Positions 10,150 through 20,559 of a DNA stretch of 64,000 bases are shown here, piece by piece. This DNA is from Pollenia angustigena (lineage: Eukaryota > Arthropoda > Insecta > Diptera > Polleniidae): positions 30,681,882-30,745,881 of the forward strand of contig OV884059.1 of assembly GCA_930367215.1 (NCBI GenBank), read 5' to 3'. The notes below the pieces were generated by a model that saw only the letters and a program-made list of their open reading frames with translations, was not told where the DNA came from and made no database searches. Position 1 is the stretch's first letter. Each line of letters starts with the position of its first letter. A program made the translations under genes and the position numbers.

Positions 10150-10582
10150 GTTTGGTTTAATAAGCAGGCGACACGATGACAGCTCACTTGGCTCCTTATA
10201 ACAGTCCCTTTGTGATAACCAGAGTCGGTGGCCAAAGTCAGCCGGTATCCACCAGATTATTCCCCAGATATCACTGCCGACTGCCTGTAAAACATAAACA
10301 TCTATTTCAGTCCTCTACTAGATACAGCGCCCAATCATGGCAATTCTTGTCTCTCAAAATGCCTAATCCTAATGTCCAGAGACCGGGGCATTGGCAGAGA
10401 AAACGAAACACCGTTGGCTCCTCCTCCTCATGATGGCAACTTCTACAATAGTCATTATAATTCAGACACATTCTCCTCACATGAGTCCCTATCACCCAGT
10501 GACCCATCATGAACGATATCACTCTTATAATCTGGTCTTTACTGAAACCAAGTAGCACACGCGTTCTCGCCACCTCGTAACC
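10150..10582 (-). pseudogene. LINE fragment, C-terminal cysteine-rich tail after RNase H
   Basis: Minus-strand frame 10307-10573 reads Leu-Leu-Gly-Phe-Ser-Lys-Asp, then Gly-His-Trp-Val-Ile-Gly-Thr-His. It continues through Cys-Arg-Ser-Cys-His-His-Glu-Glu-Glu-Glu-Pro-Thr-Val and Phe-Leu-Cys-Gln-Cys-Pro. This GHxxxGxH ... CRxC ... EEEExxxHxLCxCP-like pattern is typical of the end of ORF2 in I/R1/LOA-type non-LTR retrotransposons that carry RNase H. Only this tail is present. It is truncated at the 10583 hairpin and has no reverse transcriptase. Assignment to a clade is not possible from so short a piece. Confidence 0.72.
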
Positions 10583-10785
10583 AGGCCATAGAGTTACGAC
10601 CTTCTAAAGCAAAAGGTATGCAAACAATTGTGGGAATAGGACTTTTGCAAAAAAATCTTTATAAAATTTAAATTAGTCTCCACAAACAGAGTCAAATTTC
10701 AATCTTATAAAGATTCTTTGCAAAAGTCCTACTGCCACAAGTGTTTAAATACCTTTTGATTTAGAAGGTCAGGACTCTATGGCCT
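10583..10785. repeat. Long near-perfect hairpin (inverted repeat to the centre)
   Basis: About 95 bp from AGGCCATAGAG is followed, almost without spacer, by its inverted copy ending CTCTATGGCCT. Arms include GACCTTCTAAAGCAAAAGGT / ACCTTTTGATTTAGAAGGTC and AGGACTTTTGCAAA / TTTGCAAAAGTCCT. Pairing continues through CTCCACAAACAGAGTC at the centre. A transcript would form a long hairpin RNA. It may be a foldback MITE; no clear target duplication. Confidence 0.75.
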
Positions 10786-11008
10786 TTGAACAGCTTTCAA
10801 AAAATGCTGTCAAAGTAAAAAACTTCCATTTTTCTTCCACTACGTCATTTGTCATTGGCCAAAGAAAGGAATTGCTTTTACTTCTGATTCATTGAATGTA
10901 AACAGTCGCTGTCAAGCCAACTCAAAAAGCGAAAAGTTGTATACAAGTTTTTGTTGTTTTTTATTCGACAGTTTTTGTTTTCGGCTGCAGTTTTTTAAAC
11001 CCTGAAAA
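10786..11008 (+). mobile_element. Short inverted-repeat element, copy 1 (relative at 57230)
   Basis: It shares order and sequence with 57230-57416: AATGCTGTCAAAGTA, CATTGGCCAA, GCTTTTACTTC, AAAGCGAAAAGTTGTATACA, ATTCGACAGTTTT and TTTTTTAAACCCTG. Ends are loosely inverted (GCTGTC / GGCTGCAG with flanking TTTAAAAA). Non-autonomous and diverged. Confidence 0.6.
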
Positions 11009-11018
11009 TGATGTTAAT

Positions 11019-11745
11019 AAAGGGTGTTCCACCGAAACTTACGAAGTTAATTGTAAATAAAACAAAAAGTTTTCAAAGAATTATCTTAATATTGTTTATA
11101 GTGATGGATCTATGATCTATGACAATTATGTGTGGAACAAAATGTCGGTCAAATGCTGGCCATGGCTTACTTGGCATACCGATGGTTTATATTTCCAATG
11201 ACTCTGAAAGATAATTGAGGTTCAATGTCGTTAATGTGCCGAATTATCTCATCTCTTAGCTCTTGAATTCTTTGAAATATTCCCAAAGAAATAAGTCCAA
11301 CGCTGTCAAATTACATGATCGTTGCGGCCAATTAACAAGGCCATTGGATTTTGTTGGCTGTGTGGCAAGTTCTAGGTCTTCTAGGTCCATATCTTCAATT
11401 TCTGGCCACAAAAGTGAGTGGCCCGGTAGGCTAGCTGGTAGTGAGCTAGTCTATCAGCGCCGGGGTTGCGGGTTCGATTTCCGCCATATACTCTGGTTTC
11501 TTTCCTGCAGACAAGCGTAGAGCTTCGCGGGATTAGCTTAGGGATTAAAAAAAAAAAAAAAAAAAAGACCGTTATCATCTCGCAGTAGCGAACACCATTC
11601 ACGGTAACTGCTTGACCGACCTCATTTTCGAAAAAGTATGGCCCGATGACACTGCCAGTCCATAAATCGCACCAAACAGGAGTTTGTTGAAAATGTTGCA
11701 CAATTCTCCCAACTGTGAACACACTTGGTCGATTATGCTGATCCT
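11019..11745 (-). pseudogene. Mariner-like transposase remnant
   Basis: On the minus strand the right part reads Val-Trp-Cys-Asp-Leu-Trp-Thr-Gly-Ser-Val-Ile-Gly-Pro-Tyr-Phe-Phe, then Val-Thr-Val-Asn-Gly-Val-Arg-Tyr. After the SINE insertion the frame resumes with Trp-Pro-Glu-Ile-Glu-Asp-Met-Asp-Leu and Asn-Trp-Pro-Gln-Arg-Ser-Cys-Asn-Leu-Thr-Ala-Leu-Asp. This matches mariner-family catalytic regions such as those at 51615 and 61058. The block holding QQDGATCH is deleted, and the Asp of CDL is Asn. The element ends near AGGGTGTTCC at 11021, which resembles the mariner terminus. Non-functional. Confidence 0.85.
11418..11566 (+). mobile_element. tRNA-derived SINE inserted in the mariner remnant
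   Basis: It starts near GCCCGGTAGGCTAGC with a D-arm-like CTAGCTGGTAGTGAGCTAG. A T-arm follows, GCGGGTTCGATTTCCGC (stem and B-box-like loop), at about 11468-11484. It ends in about 20 A residues (11547-11566). It splits a mariner reading frame that resumes on both sides. The target duplication is blurred by the A-tail. Confidence 0.75.
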
Positions 11746-11809
11746 AAGGAGTTTTTTTTATAGAACCAAACACTTAAAATTTAGTTAAGAATTAATTTTT
11801 TTTAAATTT

Positions 11810-12470
11810 TGCATTTATTTAGGGCGAAACATTTTTGACAAAATTTTTACATGCAATTTTTTTTTTTTTTTTTTTTTGATTCACCATTTTATTTGAAAAA
11901 AAACAAAATTTTATTGTTAAAAATTATAAAGCTTTTGAAACGAGTTCGTTAAAGTTTTTTTTTAAACACGTTTTAAAAATTAAGAAATTAAGTTTTTTAT
12001 TTTCCTTTTTTAAGGGCGAAAAATTTTTGACAAAATTTTTACATGCAATTTTTTTTTTTTTTTTTTGATTCGCCATTTTATTTGAAAAAAGAAAACAAAA
12101 TTTTATTGTTAATAATTTTCAAGCTTTTGAAACGAGCTCGTTAAAGTTTTTTTAAAAACATGTTTCAAAATTTTAGGAAAAAATAAAAAACTTAATTTTA
12201 GTAAATTTTTAAAATTTTGCATTTTTTCTAGACGAAACATTTTTGACAAAATTTTTACATGCAACATTTTTTTTCGTTTGCCATTTTATTAAAAAAAAAC
12301 GAAATGAATTTGTTAAAGTTCTTTTAAAAACACGTTTTAAAATTTTTGGAAAAATTAAAACACTTAATTTTAGTAAATTTTTAAAATTTTGCAATTTTTC
12401 TAGTAGAAACATGTTTGGCAAAATTTTCCACACAACATTTTTTTTTTTATAATTAAAATTTAAAACCTTT
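11810..12470. repeat. AT-rich tandem repeat, ~190-bp units
   Basis: The phrase TTTTTGACAAAATTTTTACA followed by TGCAA and a T run recurs at about 11832, 12024 and 12240, with a weaker copy near 12413. Units also share AAACGAGTTCGTTAAAGTTT and AAACACGTTTTAAAA. Non-coding. Confidence 0.75.
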
Positions 12471-12559
12471 TTGGAAGGAATTCATTTAACTTTTTTTAAA
12501 AAACACAATTTTAGAAAAACTTTCAAACGTTAAACTTTAAATTAAAATCTTTTAATTAG

Positions 12560-13015
12560 TATTTTGATGATTTTATTGAACCGTTTATATTTTTTAATCC
12601 AAATTTTTATTTTTAATCAGGCTTAAGTTCGTCAAATTTAGTTTTCATTAAATGTTTTTAATTAAAGAAGGAATTTAACAACATGAAATTAATTAAAATT
12701 TCTTTAAAAATTTTAAATTCTTGACTGCTCCAGGGATCGAGCTCACGAACAGGTTGATTTGACATGTTTCGATAGTAACCACACTATCTGCTCAGAAATC
12801 TTTGCCGTTAAATACTCACCAGCATTGACGATGGCTGGCAGTCAATAGTCAATACATCAATATTTAAATCAAATGGTATTTTTACGCGGTGGATCGAAAT
12901 TTGTTTTTGGGAAATTATTAATTTTAATTGATTTTTATATTTTTGTTTTCCTTTACTACAATTTTTCATACTATTTGTCAAGAATTCTTCTTGAAGTCCA
13001 AAGTACATTTTTAAT
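12560..13015 (-). mobile_element. tRNA-like SINE family S1, copy 1
   Basis: It matches 22485-22930 in the same orientation and 20140-20445 in the opposite one. On the minus strand a D-arm-like GATAGTGTGGTTACTATC (perfect 5-bp stem) is followed by a B-box-like GCTCGATCCC. The 3' part contains ATTTGACGAACTTAAGCCTG. The D-arm stem is GATCG/CGATC in the 22.6-kb copy, so both strands changed together. The tRNA-like part is internal rather than at the very 5' end of the shared region. Confidence 0.68.
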
Positions 13016-13669
13016 TTTTTTTTTTGTTTTTTGTAAAGTTTTGGTATCAAATAGTTTTTTTTCATTCATTAATAAGATTTTCCTATACTGAAATTTATTG
13101 TTGCTTATTTGTATAAAACCTTTAAGTTTTTGTTCCCTTTTATTTAAACTACAATTTATCATACGCCCCATTGGTTTTTTATTTGTACTGACACTTTTTG
13201 CGCGTTATTTTGCAAACTGCCTACCATATTTATAAAAAAAATTAAATTGCGGTTTCTACTTGTCTTTATTAATGAGAAAAATATTAATCATTTATAAATG
13301 TTAACAAAAACAAAAACACTGAAAGGAAATTAACCTTAATTGTTTAAACTTTACATGGCTTTTGCAAACACGAAAACGAAATTTGTTTTGTTTAGTACAA
13401 ATAAGACAAGACAAGACAAGGCTGATACGCCTCAGAAAGAGTTTTTCTTCAAGTTGAAGGCCATTTGTTGTGTTTAACTTTTAACTCTTTCCTAAATAAC
13501 GCGAACGTGTTTAATTCTTTTTATTTAACCTTTTAAATATAAACGAAAGAATATAACGCATTTAACACAAAACACAACAAGGCTACAATTTTAATGAGAC
13601 AAAATGTCAAGGTTTTAATAATAAAATAAACATAATTTTACTCCATAAAAAAAAATTAAATAAAAGTAC
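13016..13669. other. Intronic DNA, no gene seen
   Basis: AT-rich, with a short AAGAC simple repeat near 13400-13420. No coding or RNA feature was recognised. Confidence 0.5.
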
Positions 13670-13872
13670 CTCAAAATATAACTGCAAACGATACAATTGA
13701 CGACAATGGCAACAATACCATTCTAATTCTTGATTTGCCAGCATTTCGCTTGCCACGGCATCTGGCAAATCGACACAACGATTGTGAAAGAACCAGGCGC
13801 AAGGACCGGAACACTGTATAAAATTTCGCTCATTTGGCTTGAAATCCAACCAGCAGCGACGGCAAAACATTT
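13670..13872 (-). CDS. PHD-finger exon of a minus-strand gene
   Basis: The 203-nt minus-strand exon has an AG (TTTTTTTTTGGAAAAAG) before 13872 and GTACTT after 13670. It has two leading bases and then 67 codons ending in phase 0. The residues give a C4HC3 PHD finger: Cys-Arg-Arg-Cys at the start, Cys-Ser-Gly-Pro-Cys, Phe-His-Asn-Arg-Cys, and Trp-Tyr-Cys-Cys-His-Cys at the end. The spacing C-x3-C-x4-H-x2-C and the 20 residues before the last CxxC pair match the Pygopus-type PHD. PHD fingers usually read histone H3 tails or mediate protein binding in the nucleus. The surrounding sequence does not look like Pygopus itself. The first in-frame ATG lies two bases inside, so it could also be a first coding exon. 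Confidence 0.83.
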
Positions 13873-15399
13873 CTTTTTCCAAAAAAAAATAACAAAATTA
13901 ATAAATAAACAAGACCCAGGTGTGACCAAAGTGTATGAAGTGTCTTTTAAAACTGTTTATTAAAAAGTGTAAAAAGTATTAACAAGCTGAAGCAGAAGAT
14001 TCTTCCTCCAAACAAATCTCCAGAGAGTCATTAAAATTTTAAAAAAAGTAAAATATTTGTTTTAATTTTTTTTTTTTTTTCATCAAAAGATTGAAATAAA
14101 TATGACTTCAAGGATTTCATAATATTTACACAGCAACTTGTTTTAGAACATCACAGAATTTTCTATGGGCCCTAAAGCTTTTGTCATATTTTTCAAGCTG
14201 CAGAGAAAACCAAACAACATCTTTTCACTGGCAATGAATAAGATTTATAAATATTTAATCAAATTCAGAAACACACACACATACACGTACACACAAAAAC
14301 GCGAAGAGTTTGCAATCGTTCTAATCACCCCCACCAAATGTGGTTTAGTTGGTGGTCTGGACAAAACAGTTAACACAACACATGGCAAATAAGGCAAACG
14401 AAATAAAAATAAAAGAAAAAAATATTGTTTTGACACGATTTTTGGTTTGGATTTAAGCCAAATTACAAAACATTTTCTGTAACTACGTTTTTCTTACCCT
14501 GCTGAAGCAAAAACTAAACACTAAAAGCCAGCATGAATCATTTTTGTATTTGGAGACATGAAATGTTAAAAAGGAAAATAAAACATTTTGTTTGGTTATT
14601 CATCTGCTATTTATCTGTGGCCAAATGATTATAATGACAAAAGTATGAACAGACCATAAATGGAGGAACGAATATAATTTCTTCTACTACAGCCCAGTTA
14701 GTTAGTTTTCTATAGACAGGTTGCCAACACTCTGTTACACTTTGTTGTCTCTCGTTCTTATTCTTACATCACTTTTGGTGTAAAGGTCTTATTTGTACTT
14801 TTGTTGGCCACTATTGTATATAGCAACAACAACAACAACAACAAAAACGAAATAGACTTCATTTAAAATTAATGAAAAAAAATCTAGTTCTATAGCAAAA
14901 TTTAGAGAGGCAAAGAGTTGGAGGCAAATCTGTGCCAACACTTGTTACTGTTGGGCTGCATGTTTCTTGTGTTTTTTTTTTTTAGAAGCCAAACATATCA
15001 AGATTCACAATAAAACTACAATTTGTGAACACAAAAAAAATGACCTAAGGGAATTAAGAGCCGTGCACAAAAATGAGTACAGTTAGTGTATTATGACTTT
15101 TGAGAATTTTTGTTCAACATGTTGTGGATACTGAGTAAATATTTTACTTGATATAAATTGAAAAGATTACAGCTAAAAAAAAATAATTAATTATTATTTA
15201 GTACGATGTGTAACGGTTAGTTTAGAATGATTCTTATGGGGTCAATGTTAAACTTAGGGAATTTTCAAACTTCTTGAATAGAAAAACTTTATAAAGTCTT
15301 TTTCAGAAGTTACTAAAGTTTTTGTTACATTAAAAAATTATGAATTTCAAAATTACGATTCTCAAAATAATACTTTAAACATCCCAGCAAAAACTTTAC
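13873..15399. other. No gene seen; small simple repeats
   Basis: Contains a short CA-rich stretch (14271-14296) and a CAA repeat (14824-14845). A minus-strand GTAAG near 14490 was considered as a donor, but no supported exon precedes it. Confidence 0.45.
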
Positions 15400-15790
15400 T
15401 TACCTGGTAAGTTAGCAGATAATGTTGGAGAAAATAGACACTACTAATTTTTTGGCTGAATAACTACCTTTTTTTGTTCAAGGTGTCCACAGAATTCAGT
15501 ACTTACGATATACTTACTAGAAGCCAAAAAATCACTAGTTAATAGACCTAATAAGTAGTTATTGAGTACGTTACCAGTAAGTAAAAAGTCAGTACTGAAC
15601 ACAATAACACAACTAATAAGTAGTTATTGAGCGGATTATTAGTAAGCAAATATTCTGAAGTGAAAATAATAGAAGTAATAAGTAGTTGGAGAAGTCATTA
15701 CTTATAAGTACTTATTGAAGAATAATGACAATTGTAATGACAACTACTTACCAGGTAACGTATGAAATAGCTACCACCTATTACCAAAAT
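15400..15790. repeat. Short tandem region with AATAAGTAGTTATTGAG units
   Basis: Related segments begin at about 15548, 15613 and 15675 (roughly 63-bp spacing). The block is bracketed by ACTTACCTGGTAAGT near 15407 and ACTTACCAGGTAA near 15751. Possibly the decayed interior of an inverted-repeat element. Confidence 0.45.
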
Positions 15791-15835
15791 TCAAAAAGTT
15801 TTCCTGTGATGTTAGGAATTTGATAAAGCACACAG

Positions 15836-16135
15836 AAAAAATTCTCTTTTTAATTTAACAATTAATCAAAAATTAAATCAGTTTTAATTAAAAACTTAAT
15901 CAATTAAATTAAACGTTTACTTATATCAAAAACATTACTCAAGAAAATGAAGAAATATTTAATTGATACTATTAATTTGTTTACGTTTACTTATATCAAC
16001 AACATTAGTGAAGAAACTGTTGTAGATATCACAAAATATTTATCAGATACTATTAATATGTTTGCAAATTTAATAAATTTTTTAGCTAATATCAAAACTT
16101 TTTTAATTGAAACTAATTTTTATTTTCTTCTGTAC
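15836..16135. mobile_element. CACAGAAAAAA family inverted-repeat element, copy 1
   Basis: The left end is CACAGAAAAAATT. The right end is the inverted form, TTTAATTGAAACTAATTTTT then TTTTCTTCTGT. The interior is rich in AATTAAT/ATTAATT. Relatives lie at about 33270-33476 and 56408-56700. Non-autonomous; target site not resolved. Confidence 0.55.
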
Positions 16136-16284
16136 ATCTTTGTTTATCAAAAAAGTATATTTTGTCAATTTTTCGAAATGAATGTTTTGTTGATATCTTG
16201 CTTTTGTAAACTATTACAAGCGTTTATCCAGGAAAATTCTAATAGAAAATTGGTTTTGTTTCCCTTTTTTTTAAGAAAATCTCC

Positions 16285-17560
16285 AATTACTGCCGAGGAG
16301 CCGCCCTTAGGGGGATAAACTGTATGACCAACCTCCATTAGTTTTTGGTATTTAACATTATCTATCATTATAATTACCACTTATCACCATCCATTAGGGA
16401 GGCTTACATACAACCTTGTAGCGCCTAGAATTCCCTTAGACGGGTCAAATGTATGAAAAACACCGCTTTATTTTACATCCCCATTATTTGTGACTAACAA
16501 ATCTTCCTGCTATCCCTATTCCTTAAGGGGCTTGCATACAAAATGTTCAGTACAAACTAGAAATATATTGAAGACAAAGTCCCAAAATTCCTTAGGAGTC
16601 GCTTCTAGGGGGATAAAATGTTTGACCAACCTCCATTAGTAAACGTCCTCAACATTTTCTCAAAACATACTTGCCATGAGGCTTGAGGTGTACTCCCATA
16701 ATGGGCTAAATTTATGAAATACCTACCCGCTTTCTCCATTCCTTATGGGAGCTCCCATACAAAATTTTTAATACAAACTAGAAATATATTGAAAAAAAAG
16801 TCCCATAACTGCCAAGGAGTCGCTCTTTGCGGCATAAAATGTATGATCGACCTCCATTAATTGTTTATCCTTAACAATTTTAAAAACATACTTGCCCCTT
16901 ATCATTATTCCTTTGGAAGGCATCCATACAAATATGACAGTTTAATTAAATTATTAAATTTGGCCCCTGCAGCGCCTAGAATGCCCCTAGACGGGTCATA
17001 TGTATAAAACACCCCACTTTATTTAACATCCCCATTATTTGTGGCTAACAAATCTACCCGCTAACTCCATTCCTTAAGGGCGTTCCCATAAAAAATTTTA
17101 TATACAGGCTAGAAATAACTACCAAGCTGTTACCCCTAGGGGCATAAAATGTATGACCGACCACCACTAGTTTTTTGTCCTTAAGATTTTCTTCAAACAT
17201 ACTTGCCCCTCATCATTATTTATAAAGGGATCTTCCATAAAAATATTGCGGTTTAATTAAATTCTTAATTTTGGGCCCTTCAGCGCCTAGAGTGCCCCTA
17301 CACTGGTCAAATGTATGACCAACCCCACTTTATTTTTCATCCCCATCATTTGTTTATAAGATACTTACCCGCCATTCCATTTCTTAAGGGGCCTCCATAC
17401 AAAATTTTCAATAAAGGCTAGAAATATATTAAAGAAAAAAGTCCCATAACTGCTAAGGAGTCGCCCTTAGGGGCGTAAAATGTAAAACCGACCTCCATTG
17501 GATTTTCGCCCTAAACATTATCTCACAACATACTTCGGCTTGATCTCCGCCACTAAGGAG
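16285..17560 (+). repeat. Satellite array, ~315-bp unit, left arm of an inverted pair
   Basis: Recurring blocks are AACTGCCAAGGAGTCGC, GGGGCATAAAATGTATGACC, GACCTCCATTAGTTTT, CAGCGCCTAGAATGCCCCTA and CCGCTATCTCCATTCC. A CTAGAAATATATTGAAG phrase also recurs. About four diverged units are present. The same units occur in reverse orientation at 21440-22480. Confidence 0.83.
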
Positions 17561-17569
17561 GGCTACCAA

Positions 17570-17860
17570 ATGTGGTGTTTTACGAAATTTTTCAACTTTA
17601 TTAAAAATGTTCATCTTTTGTGAATAAAATCAAAAATTGTAGACAGATTTTAATCATTTGTTGCCTGCTTGGAACCCAATTTTCTATACGTGTAAAAAAA
17701 AAATTGAATTGTATATGCACTTTCCAATTTGTATGCCGTTTAAAAAAAAAACAAGCATTTCGAAATTTTGCTAAGAAATTATTTTTTTCTTGCCAATAAA
17801 GAATTATGATTCTAAAATAACTGCTCAGATTAGAAAAAAGTTTAGCCTTACTTAAAGCCA
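17570..17860 (+). repeat. Edge sequence shared in inverted form with 21300-21460
   Basis: TTCATCTTTTGTGAATAAAA, AATTGTAGACAG, ATCATTTGTTGCCTG and TTTTCTATACGTGTA here occur as reverse complements next to the opposite array. The inverted repeat therefore extends beyond the satellite units into unique-looking sequence. Confidence 0.75.
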
Positions 17861-19179
17861 ATTGTATTCCTGAGTTTCGGTTTTTTTAGATTATTTTATA
17901 AACTAAACCGTTTTGCGTCCTCCACAATTTAAGAAATAACGGTATATCTCGAAAACAAGAGCAAAACTAAAAGAAAAGGTTAGCACCACTGGAATTAGGT
18001 TTACCTGATGGGTGCCCCGCTTGCCAGTTTTTTCAACTAGCACAGTGGTACTAATATGAAAACCGGGATTGCTTAAAAGAAAAATTTCTTCATGAAAGAA
18101 TCTCCTCTTTTTTAACAGCAACTTCTTTAAGATAGTACCTAAAAGAAAACAGTGCTTTTTGTAGTACGTTTTTTTATGAAGTGTCTTTTGCGAAAAAGTT
18201 TTATTTCGAAGTTTAACAATATTTTACTGCCTGAATTTAGAACGCGAACGTTAAAGTGACTCGTTTGACTAATGTTTAAAATCTTATTTAAACGAGTCAC
18301 TTTTGCGCTCGTGTTCTAAAAACAAACAGTTAAATTTTAAATTAAACTTTTTTCTACCAAAATATATGTCCTCTTCTCTAAGCGTCCACGAATTATTCAA
18401 TATTTTTTCAACACGCATACGCCACAGTGAACAAGTAACTAGAAAAAAGTCGACATATTTTTTTGTTTGTAGTTTACACAATGCAACCAAAATTTATTTA
18501 CTACTCCCCCAATAATTTTTTTAAACGACGAAGAAAAAACAGGCAAACAATGTTACTGATTTTTTTTTAATTGTTGTGATACACAAATTTTCAAGTTCTA
18601 TTCCCTTAACTCTGTGGCTCTGTAACTGATTGCCAGATCAACAACAGACAACAACTACAACACAGTCTAATGCTCAGTGTGTTTTCTATGGAAAAGCAAC
18701 AACAACAACAACAGCAACAAAAATAGAACGGAAAAAAGCTAAACTGTAAAGGATACATGTGATAATAATTGGTAGTGGTTTAGCAACGTAAATTAAAGAG
18801 TTCTTGGCTTAAAGCCAATACGAAAACGACAAAAAAGGCATTTTTGGAAGTTTTGCTGCTAAAACATAAATTTGTATAAAATAAATTTCTTTTATAAACC
18901 AGTTAATGTTTATGACATTATAGTTTATAAAAAAAACTACATACATATTTATAAAATAATCGAAAATTCATAAATATGTATTACGAATTTGTAAACTTTG
19001 AAAAAAAAAATTTCTAAAGAGATACTTAAACCATAATGAAATTATAAATATAATTTATTGCTGATAACATTATGGCTTACCAATTTTCTTTTTTCTTTTA
19101 AGCAGCAATTAACAAAATAGCATAAAGTTTTATTATTGGAAACTAGAAAGGAAGGCATAATTTTTAGCAAAATTGTTAG
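17861..19179. other. Spacer inside the large inverted repeat; no gene seen
   Basis: AT-rich. A minor CAA repeat lies near 18700-18722. No coding signal was found apart from the small hairpin listed separately. Confidence 0.45.
18236..18322. repeat. Small palindromic element
   Basis: TTTAGAACGCGAACG ... AAAGTGACTCGTTT is inverted as AAACGAGTCACTTTTGCG ... CGTGTTCTAAA around a short spacer. The imperfect hairpin is about 85 bp, possibly a miniature MITE. Confidence 0.6.
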
Positions 19180-19560
19180 TGTCCGGCCGAAGTCACTTTC
19201 TTAGGCCGATGCCGAAGTTCGTTTAAATTGGAATAATTCGGCCAAACCGATGCCAAACTTTACTTAGCCAAATTCACAACAATAAATTGCTTCGAAATTT
19301 TTGGGATCAATTAATTGCACTGTGCTTAATGAAAACACTAACAAGCGGCGCACCTGGCAGGCTTACCTAATTCGAGTACGCTGAATCCAGTGCTGCTTAC
19401 CATTTTTTTGCTTTCGAGATGTACAATTTTTTCGAAAAAGGAAGAGGTTGCAGAATGTAGTAACGTCCAAGCTTATCTTGTCCAAGAGCGACGAGCAATG
19501 TTAAATAAAACACGTTGCTTAATCCATAAACACTAGAGTCTATTTTACTTCTTTACAATT
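19180..19560 (+). repeat. TAGTGTCCGGCCGAA-type repeat
   Basis: It starts with TAGTGTCCGGCCGAAG and contains further GGCCGATGCCGAAG and CGGCCAAACCGATGCC runs. Similar ends occur near 30760-30835 (inverted) and 23912-24010. Its TGT...ACA bounds with an internal AATAAA resemble an LTR, but no primer-binding site or partner was found. Unclassified. Confidence 0.4.
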
Positions 19561-19675
19561 CGGGATCAAGATGTAGAATATAATACAATACAATTGTTAG
19601 AGATGACATTCATGATCTGAATGGCACAGCCGATTATTATCTATTTACATTAGGGTGAGCCATATCTATGAATAT

Positions 19676-20027
19676 CCCTGCAAATAAAATTGGACCACCT
19701 GATTCATTTTGATAAAATGGACTACTGCATGAACTGGTCCGATGTAGTGCAAGCATGGACCATGTCATTGTTAAAAAGCGTTTGTAGTGAGACGACATGT
19801 TTCGTTTTTAAACGACTTCAAAACTAATCCTATTGAGTTTACCATGGAGTAGTTTAAAAACTACTCCTTAGTGGTCCAAAGGTGGGTTATACAGTCCTCT
19901 CCTAGGACATCGTAATGTTAAATAGACCAGGTTTTTTCCATACGTTTGGGTTACTTTTGGACTAGTCCTGGTCCCTTGTGGACTACTCTTTACACGCGTG
20001 TTTGGACTGGTCCTATTATTTGCAGGG
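19676..20027. mobile_element. hAT-like MITE, copy 1 of an inverted pair
   Basis: 352 bp bounded by perfect 12-bp inverted repeats CCCTGCAAATAA / TTATTTGCAGGG. Flanking 8-mers ATGAATAT and ATGGATCT agree at 6 of 8 positions, compatible with a decayed 8-bp duplication as in hAT elements. A closely similar copy in opposite orientation lies at 47442-47792. Repeated GGACCAGT-type motifs are inside. Confidence 0.78.
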
Positions 20028-20139
20028 ATGGATCTAACTCACACTACACAGAACATATATTCGCGTCACTCAAAAACTTTTAAGTTTGACAGAAGAGAAG
20101 GAGGCAACATGTAAATAAATTGAAAATGATAATAACAGC

Positions 20140-20445
20140 AAATTTCGAACCACCAGTACAACTGGTTAAAGATTGAGTTTTGACTGTTGGCTGGCAGGCA
20201 CCGCAGTGCTGCAGAGGTTAGAACTCAAAGAATTCCGATGAAAAAATGTGGCGATTCTTGAAACATGTAAATTCAACCCAGCTTCGAGCCCCAGCTCAGC
20301 CAAGAAAATTATCAATAAAAAAAAAAAAATTTTTTAAATTTCATGTTGTAAAACAAAATTCCTTCCTTCAGTAAAAATAATTTTATGAAAATTAAATTAA
20401 ATGAACTCAAGACTAACTAAAAATATCAAAAATTAAAAAAAACAA
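20140..20445 (+). mobile_element. tRNA-like SINE family S1, copy 2
   Basis: Contains an A-box-like TGCTGCAGAGG (about 20209), the shared TTGAAACATGTAAATTC, and a B-box-like GCTTCGAGCCC (20281-20291). It then has an AAAATTATCAATAAAA run, TTTCATGTTGTAAAA and AAATGAACTCAAG. Same order as the reverse complement of 22485-22930. Confidence 0.68.
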
Positions 20446-20559
20446 TTCAGCTAAAAATCAAAATTCTTCTTTTATTGGATAAACTAAAAAAAAACCCCGA
20501 AATTCCACAATAAAATTAGCTTTGAACCAGGGAAAACTTTTTTCTAATCCTCGCAGTCG

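Noticed and set aside
14485..14530. Minus-strand GTAAG donor near 14490
   Set aside because: The preceding sequence has no coding signal or clear acceptor.
15947..16318. 123-codon plus-strand frame
   Set aside because: Falls inside the CACAGAAAAAA element and the start of the satellite; composition is simply AT-rich.
19174..19556. Possible solo LTR (TGT...ACA with an internal AATAAA)
   Set aside because: No primer-binding site, no direct target duplication and no second LTR. The ends match other GTGTCCG-type repeats better.
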